DNA from: Methanospirillum stamsii
GTDB taxonomy: Archaea; Halobacteriota; Methanomicrobia; Methanomicrobiales; Methanospirillaceae
Reading direction: 5' to 3'
DNA length: 64,000 nucleotides
NCBI RefSeq assembly: GCF_046244385.1
Contig: NZ_CP176366.1
Coordinates: forward strand, 1,550,001 to 1,614,000
Shown: positions 27,801 to 35,370 of the stretch, one piece after another
How the letters are laid out: every line of letters begins with the position of its first letter
Numbering within the stretch: the first letter of the stretch is position 1
The notes under the pieces: model-generated
Seen by the model: only the letters and a program-made list of their open reading frames with translations
Databases searched by the model: none
Told to the model about the DNA's origin: nothing
Position numbers and translations under genes: made by a program

Positions 27801-28958
27801 ATTTCTCACAAAGAAATAATCAATAGAACTGAACTGGTCAGCGAAATGTATACCGACGGTAGAAGGACTGACCGGAGAGGTGGCAGATGTGGAACTGTAT
27901 ATCGTGCCATCACGGGTAACTGCACCTGAATACCGTGAACTAACTTTCTTTAATTCTGAACGATACCATCCCTCTGTAGGTATGTCATATGATGAACCGG
28001 AGGCAATTACCCCATTAAATACACCATTTGTTGTAAGGGCTAAATAGGCTGAATTAGCTGGATCGGCATAGTAAGTTGGAGACTGGCCGTCAGAGGCACG
28101 GAAAAGCGGACCGCCACGACGATTCAGGGTATTACTGTTCAATGTGGAGATCACAACTGATCCATCTGAACCGGAATACGGAGTGTAGAGATAAGCTGTA
28201 GAACCATGACCTGTTGAGGTTATTTTCTGAAGGACACCTTTTCCATTAACCGTTGTGACAGTATAGCCAGCAGTATTAGACCAGAGTGAAGTATCTAATG
28301 AGCCGGATTCAAAATCATCAAACACTTCAAAGGTTGACTTACCATTGGAAGCAGAGGATACACCCGGATTCCCATAATACATCACAACCTGCGTCCCAGC
28401 CCTCGGTATCGCCGGAACTTTCACCCACACAACCGCCGAGTTCGCACCAACCGACTCGATCCAGTAGGGCATCTGGGCACCAACAATCGTAGTAAACCGG
28501 AGGTCGCCATAATCTTCCCGGACATTGGATCCAACATACACATTCTCCCCGGAATCAGTCCCATCCGTCCGCCAGACTACAAACCGCATCTGGTAATCCG
28601 TCAGATCTCCATCCGGACTCCCGCCAATCGCATGGATCTTCCGGTAACTCCACCCACTCATAAACGCCGGACCACCGGAAACCACCGTCACCGTACTCGA
28701 AGCAGAATTAGTCGCCTGAGCCTGAACCTCACTGGTACTCACATCCCCGGAACTCGCCAAAGTCAAATCCGAACTCACCACGCTTGTCTGGACAGGAGAC
28801 GAGACCACCGGAACATTCACCGGCGACACAGCGGTCGAAGCATCGGCTCCGGAGACATTCATTGATCCGATACACAGGAGAGTGACAATGAGAATAACCA
28901 GTACTTTGATTCTCATCATCGCACCAGGGCGGTGCATGAAGCGATGAATTATAGACAT
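21852..28958 (-). CDS. Giant secreted surface protein with DUF2341, LamG-like and PKD repeats
   Basis: About 2,370 residues from ATG 28958. This start is chosen because GGAGGAA (28964-28970) lies 5 bases before it and a signal peptide follows (R-I-K-V-L-V-I-L-I-V-T-L-L-C-I-G). Architecture: six DUF2341 plus concanavalin/LamG-like units (W/Y-S-Y-R-K; E-S-x-D-A-S-S-A-Y-V-W-V; V-Y-Y-G-N-P; F-E-V-F-D-D-F-E-S-G-S-L-D) separated by five PKD domains (F-G-D-G-S-T-H-G-T). The first unit differs; the other five are nearly identical over 393 residues. No C-terminal membrane anchor is seen. Probably an extracellular adhesion or sheath-associated protein, secreted after the upstream protease gene of the same operon. 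Confidence 0.88.
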   Translation of the reverse strand: MSIIHRFMHRPGAMMRIKVLVILIVTLLCIGSMNVSGADASTAVSPVNVPVVSSPVQTSVVSSDLTLASSGDVSTSEVQAQATNSASSTVTVVSGGPAFMSGWSYRKIHAIGGSPDGDLTDYQMRFVVWRTDGTDSGENVYVGSNVREDYGDLRFTTIVGAQMPYWIESVGANSAVVWVKVPAIPRAGTQVVMYYGNPGVSSASNGKSTFEVFDDFESGSLDTSLWSNTAGYTVTTVNGKGVLQKITSTGHGSTAYLYTPYSGSDGSVVISTLNSNTLNRRGGPLFRASDGQSPTYYADPANSAYLALTTNGVFNGVIASGSSYDIPTEGWYRSELKKVSSRYSGAVTRDGTIYSSTSATSPVSPSTVGIHFADQFSSIDYFFVRNAASTEPVHGTWSGAEEAHIPPSPDFSGSPTSGLSGMTVQFTDLTSGTVTGWDWDFGDGSTHGTVQNPSHTYNTAGTYSVTLTSTNAYGSDSVTKTSYITVVESPDFISGYSYRKQHIVTSGGNSTLTDYQVRFHVWRSTGEDNGENVYVGTSAKEDYSDIRFTDVTGTVLPYWIESSDASSAYVWVQVPEIAPSGTYVYVYYGNPSASSASNGKSTFEVFDDFESGSLDTSLWSNTAGYTVTTVNGKGVLQKITSTGHGSTAYLYTPYSGSDGSVVISTLNSNTLNRRGGPLFRASDGQSPTYYADPANSAYLALTTNGVFNGVIASGSSYDIPTEGWYRSELKKVSSRYSGAVTRDGTIYSSTSATSPVSPSTVGIHFADQFSSIDYFFVRNAASTEPVHGTWSGAEEAHIPPSPDFSGSPTSGLSGMTVQFTDLTSGTVTGWDWDFGDGSTHGTVQNPSHTYNTAGTYSVTLTSTNAYGSDSVTKTSYITVVESPDFISGYSYRKQHIVTSGGNSTLTDYQVRFHVWRSTGEDNGENVYVGTSAKEDYSDIRFTDVTGTVLPYWIESSDASSAYVWVQVPEIAPSGTYVYVYYGNPSASSASNGKSTFEVFDDFESGSLDTSLWSNTAGYTVTTVNGKGVLQKITSTGHGSTAYLYTPYSGSDGSVVISTLNSNTLNRRGGPLFRASDGQSPTYYADPANSADLALTTNGVFNGVIASGSSYDIPTEGWYRSELKKVSSRYSGAVTRDGTIYSSTSATSPVSPSTVGIHFADQFSSIDYFFVRNAASTEPVHGTWSGAEEAHIPPSPDFSGSPTSGLSGMTVQFTDLTSGTVTGWDWDFGDGSTHGTVQNPSHTYNTAGTYSVTLTSTNAYGSDSVTKTSYITVVESPDFISGYSYRKQHIVTSGGNSTLTDYQVRFHVWRSTGEDNGENVYVGTSAKEDYSDIRFTDVTGTVLPYWIESSDASSAYVWVQVPEIAPSGTYVYVYYGNPSASSASNGKSTFEVFDDFESGSLDTSLWSNTAGYTVTTVNGKGVLQKITSTGHGSTAYLYTPYSGSDGSVVISTLNSNTLNRRGGPLFRASDGQSPTYYADPANSADLALTTNGVFNGVIASGSSYDIPTEGWYRSELKKVSSRYSGAVTRDGTIYSSTSATSLVSPSTVGIHFADQFSSIDYFFVRNAASTEPVHGTWSGAEEAHIPPSPDFSGSPTSGLSGMTVQFTDLTSGTVTGWDWDFGDGSTHGTVQNPSHTYNTAGTYSVTLTSTNAYGSDSVTKTSYITVVESPDFISGYSYRKQHIVTSGGNSTLTDYQVRFHVWRSTGEDNGENVYVGTSAKEDYSDIRFTDVTGTVLPYWIESSDASSAYVWVQVPEIAPSGTYVYVYYGNPSASSASNGKSTFEVFDDFESGSLDTSLWSNTAGYTVTTVNGKGVLQKITSTGHGSTAYLYTPYSGSDGSVVISTLNSNTLNRRGGPLFRASDGQSPTYYADPANSADLALTTNGVFNGVIASGSSYDIPTEGWYRSELKKVSSRYSGAVTRDGTIYSSTSATSPVSPSTVGIHFADQFSSIDYFFVRNAASTEPVHGTWSGAEEAHIPPSPDFSGSPTSGLSGMTVQFTDLTSGTVTGWDWDFGDGSTHGTVQNPSHTYNTAGTYSVTLTSTNAYGSDSVTKTSYITVVESPDFISGYSYRKQHIVTSGGNSTLTDYQVRFHVWRSTGEDNGENVYVGTSAKEDYSDIRFTDVTGTVLPYWIESSDASSAYVWVQVPEIAPSGTYVYVYYGNPSASSASNGKSTFEVFDDFESGSLDTSLWSNTAGYTVTTVNGKGVLQKITSTGHGSTAYLYTPYSGSDGSVVISTLNSNTLNRRGGPLFRASDGQSPTYYADPANSADLALTTNGVFNGVIASGSSYDIPTEGWYRSELKKVSSRYSGAVTRDGTIYSSTSATSLVSPSTVGIHFADQFSSIDYFFVRNTASTEPIHGTWSGAEKY
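21867..28352 (-). repeat. Tandem 1,179-bp repeat, about 5.5 copies
   Basis: Corresponding sites recur exactly 1,179 bases apart (for example 22391, 23570, 24749, 25928, 27107, 28286). Copies differ at only a handful of positions, such as codon choices giving A-Y-L or A-D-L and S-P-V or S-L-V. This points to recent amplification or continual homogenisation. Such a tract is expected to vary in copy number between strains and is a risk for assembly collapse. Confidence 0.92.
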
Positions 28959-29209
28959 GATTGTTCCTCCATTACGGGAGTTGCACACGGGATATTCGGA
29001 ATATTGTGCCGGATGATATTCCGGACGAGGGGATGATTTCCCATTAATCCAATTACAGCCATCCGGAAGGTGGGCGTACCAGCTATCAGGTAAAGCCATG
29101 CAGAGGACTGCCACGTTACCACTCGGTTCCGGAGAGAAGAGATCGGAATGTCCGATCTGCTTCCGGTTTCATTGCGGTGGCAATCGATGATATTATCCAG
29201 TCTGTTCAT
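28949..29209 (-). CDS. Small bridging reading frame between protease and giant protein
   Basis: An 86-residue frame. Its ATG (29209) overlaps the protease stop as ATGA, with GGAGGT placed 6 bases before it. Its end (28949) overlaps the start of the giant protein. The layout is what translational coupling would need. However, the residue composition (many R, N, I, P; no recognisable domain) does not look like a conserved protein. It may be a leader that keeps ribosomes on the message rather than a functional protein. Confidence 0.3.
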   Translation of the reverse strand: MNRLDNIIDCHRNETGSRSDIPISSLRNRVVTWQSSAWLYLIAGTPTFRMAVIGLMGNHPLVRNIIRHNIPNIPCATPVMEEQSCL

Positions 29210-32200
29210 GATCCAACCTCCATTGAGGCCACGTTCATGCTGAGGCCATTGTCGACTGCGAGTGTGACCGTATAGGTACCCGGAGTATAAAATGAATGTG
29301 TCGGGTTCTGGGTACTTGATGTATTGCCATCACCAAAGTTCCAGGTCCGGGATGATACCGTTCCCTCGGAGACATCAAAGAACTGGATGGTCAGGGGATT
29401 GACAGTAGGTGTCGGAACTCCGTAAAATTTTGCCTCTAGGGGTGATACATATTGGAGGGATGAGTATGCATTTACCCGTCCTCCGGTCACACACCTCCCG
29501 GACAACGAACTCTTTGCATCCACTCCGCTCATAATCGCTGTTTTGAGTTCAGTAGTTGTTGCTGATGGGTCTATGGCTTTGAGCAGCCCGACAATTCCGG
29601 CGACATGGGGGGTTGCCATCGAGGTTCCGGACATATATGCATATGAACTTCCCGGATAGGTGCTGTAGATACTCTGGCCCGGAGCTGCGACATCAACCGT
29701 CGTGGCCCCGTAATTGGATCCCCAGCCCCAGTTTGCATTAGTTACAAGGCGGTCCATGTGATCAGAGGCTGCAACGGCGAGGATATTCGCATTCGGAAGA
29801 GCACTTGGAGACTGTGGGACAGAGTCTGTGTTTACCCCATCATTTCCGGCGGCACAGATGAACAGGGCATCGGAATACTGGTTTATAGCATTCTGTAGTG
29901 CCGTATCGGTTCCATCCCCTCCCCAGGAGTTGGAGAAGATCCGAACACCCTGGGTATATCCCCAGGCAAAAGCTTCTATTGCATCACTGGTAAACCCGGA
30001 TCCGGACGAGTCAAGGAACTTGAGTGGCATAATCTTCACATTCCAGTTGACTCCGGCAACTCCGATCCCGTTGTTTCCAACCGCTCCGATTGTTCCGGCA
30101 CAGTGGGTTCCATGGCCATTGTCATCCATCGGGTTGGTTGTTCCGGTGATGGCATTGTACCCGCCGATCATGTTTGCTGCAAGGTCCGGATGGTTGTAAT
30201 CAACACCGGTGTCGACAACTGCAATCACAACATCACTTGATCCGGTAGTGACTGCCCAGGCTTCCGGAGCATCGATGTCGGCATCTGCTGTTCCACCGGT
30301 CTGTCCGGTGTTGTGCAGACCCCACAGGTACGCGGCTCCTGGATCATTCGAGATTGAACTGGTGGATCCGGACGGGAGCAGGGTTCCGCTAACGGTTGCA
30401 GTCTGTCCGGAGGTCACGGATGTGCTGGTTGTGTAATCATTGTAATTGGTAAGTTTGAGGGTGACCGCATGGTTTCCGGCAGCAACAGAACCTACCGTCG
30501 CCGGAGTGGTCTTTCCGGTGTCTGTGCCATCAACCCAGATTCTGGCACCGGTCGGAGTTGATGTCCCATATATTGATCCGGTCTGGGCCGCTATTCCATA
30601 GTTGACGTTGAATATTGAGAAGTAATGGCTTTGGTATCCCTGGGATGACTTCCCACTATAGTTCATGTTCATCTTCAGCCGGAACAGACCATTCGGGCGT
30701 CCGGAGTTCTTACCCCAGCTGTTCAGGACTATCCAGTACCGCTGGTCTGGATCACTGCTGGAATCATCATATCCGACAATGATAACTGCATGACCGCCTC
30801 CGGATGAACCATAGGCGATGTTATTATACGTGTCCGGGTTCCAGAGGGCTGACTCGGTCTGGTACGCCCAGAAAGAATTAAAGGCACTCCAGGAAGAACT
30901 GTCCGGGAGGAAGAATGCCCACCAGACCGCCTTGTTATTATCAATTTGTGCCTTGATATTAGCAATTGCCTGTGCCTGGGACACACCGTTTGTTGAAAGC
31001 CAGCTGGTAGAGATGCTGGTTATCGGGTAATTGGGCGTTGTAGAGATGCTTGATGCCGGAGTCTGTGTTCCGCATCCGTATGAGCAGGCATACCGGTCAT
31101 TATAATAGGCATTTGTGTTTGACCAGGGGATGACCTGCTTGAATCCGGAGGTGCTGTGGAAATTCGCAAAGGTGCTGGCCCAGCCACCATTACATGCTCC
31201 GTTGGAGGCACTTCCTCCATTATAATTCGAATCAAAGTATTGTATTGAGAGGCGGTCCTTTATTCCGTTCTGAACAGTAAGAGCGTTTTCAATAACTCCG
31301 GTAGAGGCCCAGACCCAGCAGTTCCCACAGTTGCCCTGGTTCCGCTCAGATGGAGCATATTGGATATTGGAGAGCAGGCTTTTGCTTCCGAGGGTGGTAG
31401 ACAAGGGGGCGTTTTCAACTTTTACTGCAGCATTGTAATCGCTCTGGATCTCGGCCACATCCTCAAGAGAAAGGTGCATGTATCCAAATCCTTCCGTCTC
31501 ATTCGCAGTAGTAACTACACTGGAAGTAACTCCGGAAGTAACAGAGGGAGTTTGTAAAACAGGAGTAGTTGCAACCGGAGTTGTTCCGGAAGATGGAACA
31601 TTTACTCTTCCTAAAATTGCTGACTCACGAAAAGAGACTGCTTTCTGATTTATCTGAACCGGGACTGTTGTTGCAGGAAAAGCATGATATATATAATCCG
31701 GCTGGGCATACTCGACCATCGGGTTCATCTCGTACAGAGCAATTGCTTTCTCGGTTCCGGTACTGTTCGGAACCGACACAACCTGCATTCCGGTAACTCC
31801 CAGAGTTGTGGCATCTGCAATGACCGATGCACCAAGAGCGGCATTTGCCTGAGTCTGGACCTGGTTGACGGAAGAGATAGAAACTCCTGATGTCTTATAC
31901 TTTACAATGACCCGGTCAGGAGCAAAAGAACGATTATCAGAAGAAACATTTTGAGTTGCCTCTGCAATTTGAACAGATTCTGCTGCAGTCTCAACGCCCG
32001 ATGCCCCGCTCATCACCGGTGAAGAAACAATTCCGGACATTGTCCGCTGAACTGGAGAAACACTCACCGGAGATACCGGTTTTACCAGGGAAGGCACTGC
32101 CGGACCTGAAGGCACCACTACGTCAGGAGGTTTTACCACCCCGGATATTCCGGGAATACTGACATCCGGAACTGCCGAGACCACCTGCATGCTGATAAAG

Positions 32201-32244
32201 AGGATAAAAATAATAAATATGAAGATTTTTGCGTTATTTGCCAT
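29206..32244 (-). CDS. Secreted dual protease: papain-like plus subtilisin-like domains with PEGA and PKD
   Basis: 1,012 residues. Signal peptide 1-24, then a subtilase-type propeptide near 105-190 (P-D-R-V-I-V-K-Y-K ... M-V-E-Y-A-Q-P-D-Y). C1A papain-like domain about 290-545: oxyanion Gln and nucleophile Cys in N-Q-G-N-C-G-N-C-W, His in G-G-H-A-V-I-I-V-G-Y, Asn in L-N-S-W-G. PEGA domain about 556-625. S8 subtilase about 640-920: Asp in V-V-D-T-G-V-D, His in G-H-G-T-H-C-A-G, Asn in A-A-G-N-D-G, Ser in G-T-S-M-A-T-P-H. PKD at the C-terminus. Both active sites look complete. The start is supported by GGTGATC 5 bases before ATG 32244. It probably processes surface proteins, perhaps the giant protein next door. 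Confidence 0.9.
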   Translation of the reverse strand: MANNAKIFIFIIFILFISMQVVSAVPDVSIPGISGVVKPPDVVVPSGPAVPSLVKPVSPVSVSPVQRTMSGIVSSPVMSGASGVETAAESVQIAEATQNVSSDNRSFAPDRVIVKYKTSGVSISSVNQVQTQANAALGASVIADATTLGVTGMQVVSVPNSTGTEKAIALYEMNPMVEYAQPDYIYHAFPATTVPVQINQKAVSFRESAILGRVNVPSSGTTPVATTPVLQTPSVTSGVTSSVVTTANETEGFGYMHLSLEDVAEIQSDYNAAVKVENAPLSTTLGSKSLLSNIQYAPSERNQGNCGNCWVWASTGVIENALTVQNGIKDRLSIQYFDSNYNGGSASNGACNGGWASTFANFHSTSGFKQVIPWSNTNAYYNDRYACSYGCGTQTPASSISTTPNYPITSISTSWLSTNGVSQAQAIANIKAQIDNNKAVWWAFFLPDSSSWSAFNSFWAYQTESALWNPDTYNNIAYGSSGGGHAVIIVGYDDSSSDPDQRYWIVLNSWGKNSGRPNGLFRLKMNMNYSGKSSQGYQSHYFSIFNVNYGIAAQTGSIYGTSTPTGARIWVDGTDTGKTTPATVGSVAAGNHAVTLKLTNYNDYTTSTSVTSGQTATVSGTLLPSGSTSSISNDPGAAYLWGLHNTGQTGGTADADIDAPEAWAVTTGSSDVVIAVVDTGVDYNHPDLAANMIGGYNAITGTTNPMDDNGHGTHCAGTIGAVGNNGIGVAGVNWNVKIMPLKFLDSSGSGFTSDAIEAFAWGYTQGVRIFSNSWGGDGTDTALQNAINQYSDALFICAAGNDGVNTDSVPQSPSALPNANILAVAASDHMDRLVTNANWGWGSNYGATTVDVAAPGQSIYSTYPGSSYAYMSGTSMATPHVAGIVGLLKAIDPSATTTELKTAIMSGVDAKSSLSGRCVTGGRVNAYSSLQYVSPLEAKFYGVPTPTVNPLTIQFFDVSEGTVSSRTWNFGDGNTSSTQNPTHSFYTPGTYTVTLAVDNGLSMNVASMEVGS

Positions 32245-32383
32245 GATTGATCACCATCTGTTATACCCGGATAACCAGTTATTTCAAACTGACAACCCGG
32301 GCTCTGACCTAATGCAACCTATATCAGGAAAAAAGTGGAAAAAGACTTCATATGCAATGCAGACCAGAAAAAACGGGCAGATA

Positions 32384-32394
32384 GATATAAATAG
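32384..32394 (-). promoter_or_regulatory. TATA box of the protease/giant-protein operon
   Basis: Minus-strand TATTTATATC, about 140 bases upstream of the protease ATG. This would give a leader of roughly 115 bases. No better box lies closer. Assignment is by eye. Confidence 0.4.
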
Positions 32395-32411
32395 CGAGGA
32401 TTAATCCGGGA

Positions 32412-32801
32412 TTATTGTAGTGCATAAGATAATTTTAAGTATGGATATAAACTGGCTAATCCCGTATTAAATTGAGAATATTGAAAGTTTGTCCACAGTC
32501 TCTGAAAATCCCTGCATAGTGCTCCATGCCAGATTACAAGAAACAGGAATTCCCTGGATACCACGTTAATACTGGTAACAAGGCTATTCAGGCTCTGTCT
32601 GAAAATCAAGTGATAATATTCCTTCGGTGTCATAGAATAATTCTTTAATGACATTTTGGTAGATATATTCATCTCTTACAAGAATTTCGGATTCACAAAG
32701 GCTAGTTATTGTGAAATTTATATTTCAGATCACTTGGACAATCGACAGAGCAGCCAAGCTCATTATGAATAAAAGGGAATCTAGGATACATGGATAATAA
32801 C
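32412..32801. other. No convincing gene
   Basis: About 390 bases between the protease promoter and the HEPN relic. An 86-codon minus-strand frame (32412-32672) is open but has no ribosome site or family features. The text looks like decayed sequence. Confidence 0.4.
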
Positions 32802-33155
32802 CTAATCCAATTTTCTTCTGGATGACAGGTAATTATTTATCTCTTTCTTTAAAATTGGAATTTCTTCGGTTATCGTGAGAAATATTGCGTCATAGTCAAT
32901 ACCAAAATAATGATGTATCAATTTATCTCTCATCCCCGCGGGTATCCCTCCATGGAATGTCAGAGGTTTCTTGCCGTAATTCCGAAGAGAGATTTTTTGC
33001 TGCTTCACCAATGACAGTTAGCATTCTTTCGATTCCAGCCCTTTCAAGTTTTTTCTCTAGTAAATCTGACGATGAGTGAATTTCTTGTGAAAATTTTCTA
33101 TGTCAGAAATACAATCAAGAATGTGGTAAAGATATATGTGATCCTTCGTTCTCAT
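32802..33155 (-). pseudogene. HEPN (HepT/DUF86) toxin gene with two frameshifts
   Basis: Reading across frames recovers a normal HepT protein. It starts M-R-T-K-D-H-I-Y-L-Y-H-I-L-D-C-I at ATG 33155, continues D-L-L-E-K-K-L-E-R-A-G-I-E-R-M-L-T-V-I-G-E-A, and ends with M-R-D-K-L-I-H-H-Y-F-G, which holds the RNase motif R-x4-H. One frameshift lies near 33090-33098 and another near 32936-32946, so no single frame gives a full protein. The start overlaps the end of the adjacent MNT gene as in intact HEPN-MNT pairs. The toxin is presumably dead while its partner is intact. Confidence 0.8.
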
Positions 33156-33444
33156 AAATCACGATTTCATCGGTTTTAATATCATCAGCAATATAACGGT
33201 TCACCGAATTCTCTGTGATAAGATCTATTTTTATCTTAAGACTCCTTTTCAACTCATTTTCAATTCTTATGAGCTGAAGAAGGCTTTTCGGTGGAGAAAA
33301 CCGGACGAGAATATCGAGATCACTATCAGGTCCCTCTTCACCTCGTGCATAGGAACCAAATATTGCAATTCTCTTAGCGTTATTTTTTGTAAGGATTGAA
33401 ATGATAATCTCCTGTAAGTTACTTGTTAATAAACAATCAGCCAT
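33115..33444 (-). CDS. MNT-type nucleotidyltransferase (antitoxin of HEPN)
   Basis: 109 residues of the minimal nucleotidyltransferase family. I-F-G-S-Y-A-R-G-E leads to the catalytic D-S-D-L-D-I-L-V, with a further Asp in K-I-D-L-I-T. MntA proteins AMPylate and silence their HepT partner. The HepT gene that should follow is frameshifted, so this copy is now orphaned. ATG start at 33444. Confidence 0.87.
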   Translation of the reverse strand: MADCLLTSNLQEIIISILTKNNAKRIAIFGSYARGEEGPDSDLDILVRFSPPKSLLQLIRIENELKRSLKIKIDLITENSVNRYIADDIKTDEIVIYENEGSHISLPHS

Positions 33445-33577
33445 AAAAATTTCATTCCATAGATTTTCGTGCCAATTACGAAGGCGATTTTTTCTTCTTA
33501 TTTTAATAGGGGTCTCTCAAATATAAAACCGTTTTCAAGTGGGTAAAACCTGGAGGAACACAATACCTTAATGTTTT

Positions 33578-33964
33578 TTATATGTATACCCGGTTATATC
33601 TGCATACACCGGTGAAGGCAAAGAAGTAAAACTCAATATTCAAGTCAGGAGAGATGGAGGATTTAATTTCGTTGGTTACTTCATTTCCCTCAAACCAATC
33701 AATCGCATGACGAACAACCGCCGCCGTCCCGGTGTAATCATCCGCAAGTTCTGCCGGACGGAGAAACGGAACCTCTGCCCCAAATCTTCTTGCAACATCA
33801 GCAATCTCCGGATCATCAGTTGATACAATCACCCGGTCAAAACACTTACTCTCAAGGGCAGCTTCAATCGACCAGGCAATGATAGGTTTTCCGCAGAACT
33901 CCCGGATATTTTTACGTGCGATCCGTTTGCTCCCCCCACGGGCAGGAATGACTGCAAGTCACAT
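33578..33964 (-). pseudogene. pseF 5' fragment (right copy)
   Basis: N-terminal 100-odd codons of a CMP-sugar cytidylyltransferase: V-I-P-A-R-G-G-S-K-R-I, F-C-G-K-P-I-I-A-W-S-I-E-A-A, and V-I-V-S-T-D-D-P-E-I-A. The ATG at 33962-33964 is followed at once by TGA (CGA in the left copy). The reading degenerates after W-F-E-G-N-E near 33690. The gene was therefore cut short and then mutated. The enzyme would normally activate pseudaminic acid for transfer. Confidence 0.8.
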
Positions 33965-34260
33965 AAATACTCATCTATTGGTGGTACAATCAGTTAGAGA
34001 TGACAATGACACATGAGAAAGTCAGTAATCTCTTCTCAATTCTAAAAATTTTCAATCAGATCGAAACCATTATTCTGCCAATAAGGAGCCCTCACCAATA
34101 AGGCATCAACCGGACATCCCGATGGGGAAAAAGCCATTAACCAACGATTTTTTAACCAAAGCATTTTTGTATGACCATCTATATGGAATCATGAATGAAG
34201 CCCAGATTGAAGATTTTCATTCATCAGTCTTGAGGCTTCGCCTCATAAGGGTTTTATATG
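33900..34260 (-). repeat. Inverted-repeat tail next to rpn copy D
   Basis: Inverted counterpart of 9030-9375. It has the same hairpin (TGAGGC-TTC-GCCTCA at 34231-34245 as read on the plus strand), the same degenerate M-N-E-A-Q-I-E-D-F-H frame (here on the plus strand), and the same entry into pseF. Similarity is clear but imperfect, with several substitutions and small indels. Confidence 0.7.
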
Positions 34261-34329
34261 AAAAAAATTCCCGAAAAGGGTCTTGGGAAACAGGAAGGAG
34301 AAAGGAGAAGGCGAAACGGAAGTAGGGGA

Positions 34330-35370
34330 TTATTCAGCCTTAATCCTCTCCAATTCTTCAGGTGTCAGGCCGGTCACCTGTAAGATCACTGCATCATCTA
34401 TTCCGATCATCAGCAGGTTCTTCGCAACTGTTTTTACTCCTTGCTCGATCCCTTTTTCTATACCTTTTTCTATACCTTTCTCAATTCCTACCTTGATACC
34501 TTCAACCTTTCCTCTTTCTATACCTTTCTCAATCCCTTCTTCCAGCCCGATGGTATGCCACTTCTGCCTGACACTCTCAATCATATAATCCACCTTCCCC
34601 TGAACACGCTCGTCCTTGATGTATTTTCGATGCAGTTGTTTATACATCTCAATCGTTGTAGAGAGAATAATATCTTTTGTCTCCTCATCCAACCTCCCTT
34701 CCTCCCCTGCCTTAGAGGAGAAGGATATGATAGTCTCAATATCTTGAATTATCTCCCCAACAATCTGGTCAAACTCTTCCCTACCGGCATTCTTTCTGGC
34801 AATTAGCTTTTCGAACCTCTTTCGATACTTCACCAGGACCAGGGGCAGGAGGAGATAGAGATCCATCTTCCCGAGTACCTCTACAGGATATTGGTAGAGT
34901 TTCAAAACAGGTACAGAATACAGAAGGTCAGAACCGTCCGGAAGCACTATCTTTACCTGCAGGGTATCAGTTATCCGGCTATGCTCCTCAAGATAGATGA
35001 CCACCTGATGGGGGATGGTAATGACGCGGATATCATCAGAACCGTTCTCTGAACGCGATGCGCCGATGAGATACCCGTATTTTACCATTCTCACATCCAT
35101 CATCGAATCATATCCGGTCTGGATCTCGACATGAAAGAGGGGGTGTTCATCAGATAATCCACGAACTTCAAGTACAATATCCGGGTAGTGACGGGAATAC
35201 ACCGGACTATTACAGATATACTCAGTTGAGATCGGCACTACACGGAGAGTCTCCTTGTTAAGTGGGAGAGAGAAGATAGCGGAGAGAAACTCAATCAGGG
35301 TGTCGTTTGAAGCGGTGAACAGGAACTTCGCTGCTTCATCAATCTTCACCCGGTATTCGTCCGGACTCAC
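34330..35370 (-). CDS. Rpn-family PD-(D/E)XK nuclease, copy D (inverted)
   Basis: 347 residues from GTG 35370, intact. Core motifs as in the other copies (Y-P-D-I-V-L-E-V, F-H-V-E-I-Q). An in-frame extension to 35439 exists because the linker happens to stay open, but the start shared with the other copies is preferred. The C-terminal repeat reads one G-I-E-K, G-I-E-R, G-K-V-E-G-I-K-V, then three G-I-E-K units: the same total as copy C but with a unit shifted across the central block. An internal in-frame ATG lies at 34584. It lies in opposite orientation to copies A-C. Confidence 0.85.
   Translation of the reverse strand: MSPDEYRVKIDEAAKFLFTASNDTLIEFLSAIFSLPLNKETLRVVPISTEYICNSPVYSRHYPDIVLEVRGLSDEHPLFHVEIQTGYDSMMDVRMVKYGYLIGASRSENGSDDIRVITIPHQVVIYLEEHSRITDTLQVKIVLPDGSDLLYSVPVLKLYQYPVEVLGKMDLYLLLPLVLVKYRKRFEKLIARKNAGREEFDQIVGEIIQDIETIISFSSKAGEEGRLDEETKDIILSTTIEMYKQLHRKYIKDERVQGKVDYMIESVRQKWHTIGLEEGIEKGIERGKVEGIKVGIEKGIEKGIEKGIEQGVKTVAKNLLMIGIDDAVILQVTGLTPEELERIKAE

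Noticed and set aside
21985..28492. Repeated plus-strand frames of 63-77 codons inside the giant gene.
   Set aside because: They recur with the 1,179-bp period because the DNA repeats; they have no ribosome sites and oppose a clear gene with a signal peptide.
32412..32672. An 86-codon minus-strand frame upstream of the protease.
   Set aside because: No ribosome site, no domain and odd composition; listed only as gene-free sequence.
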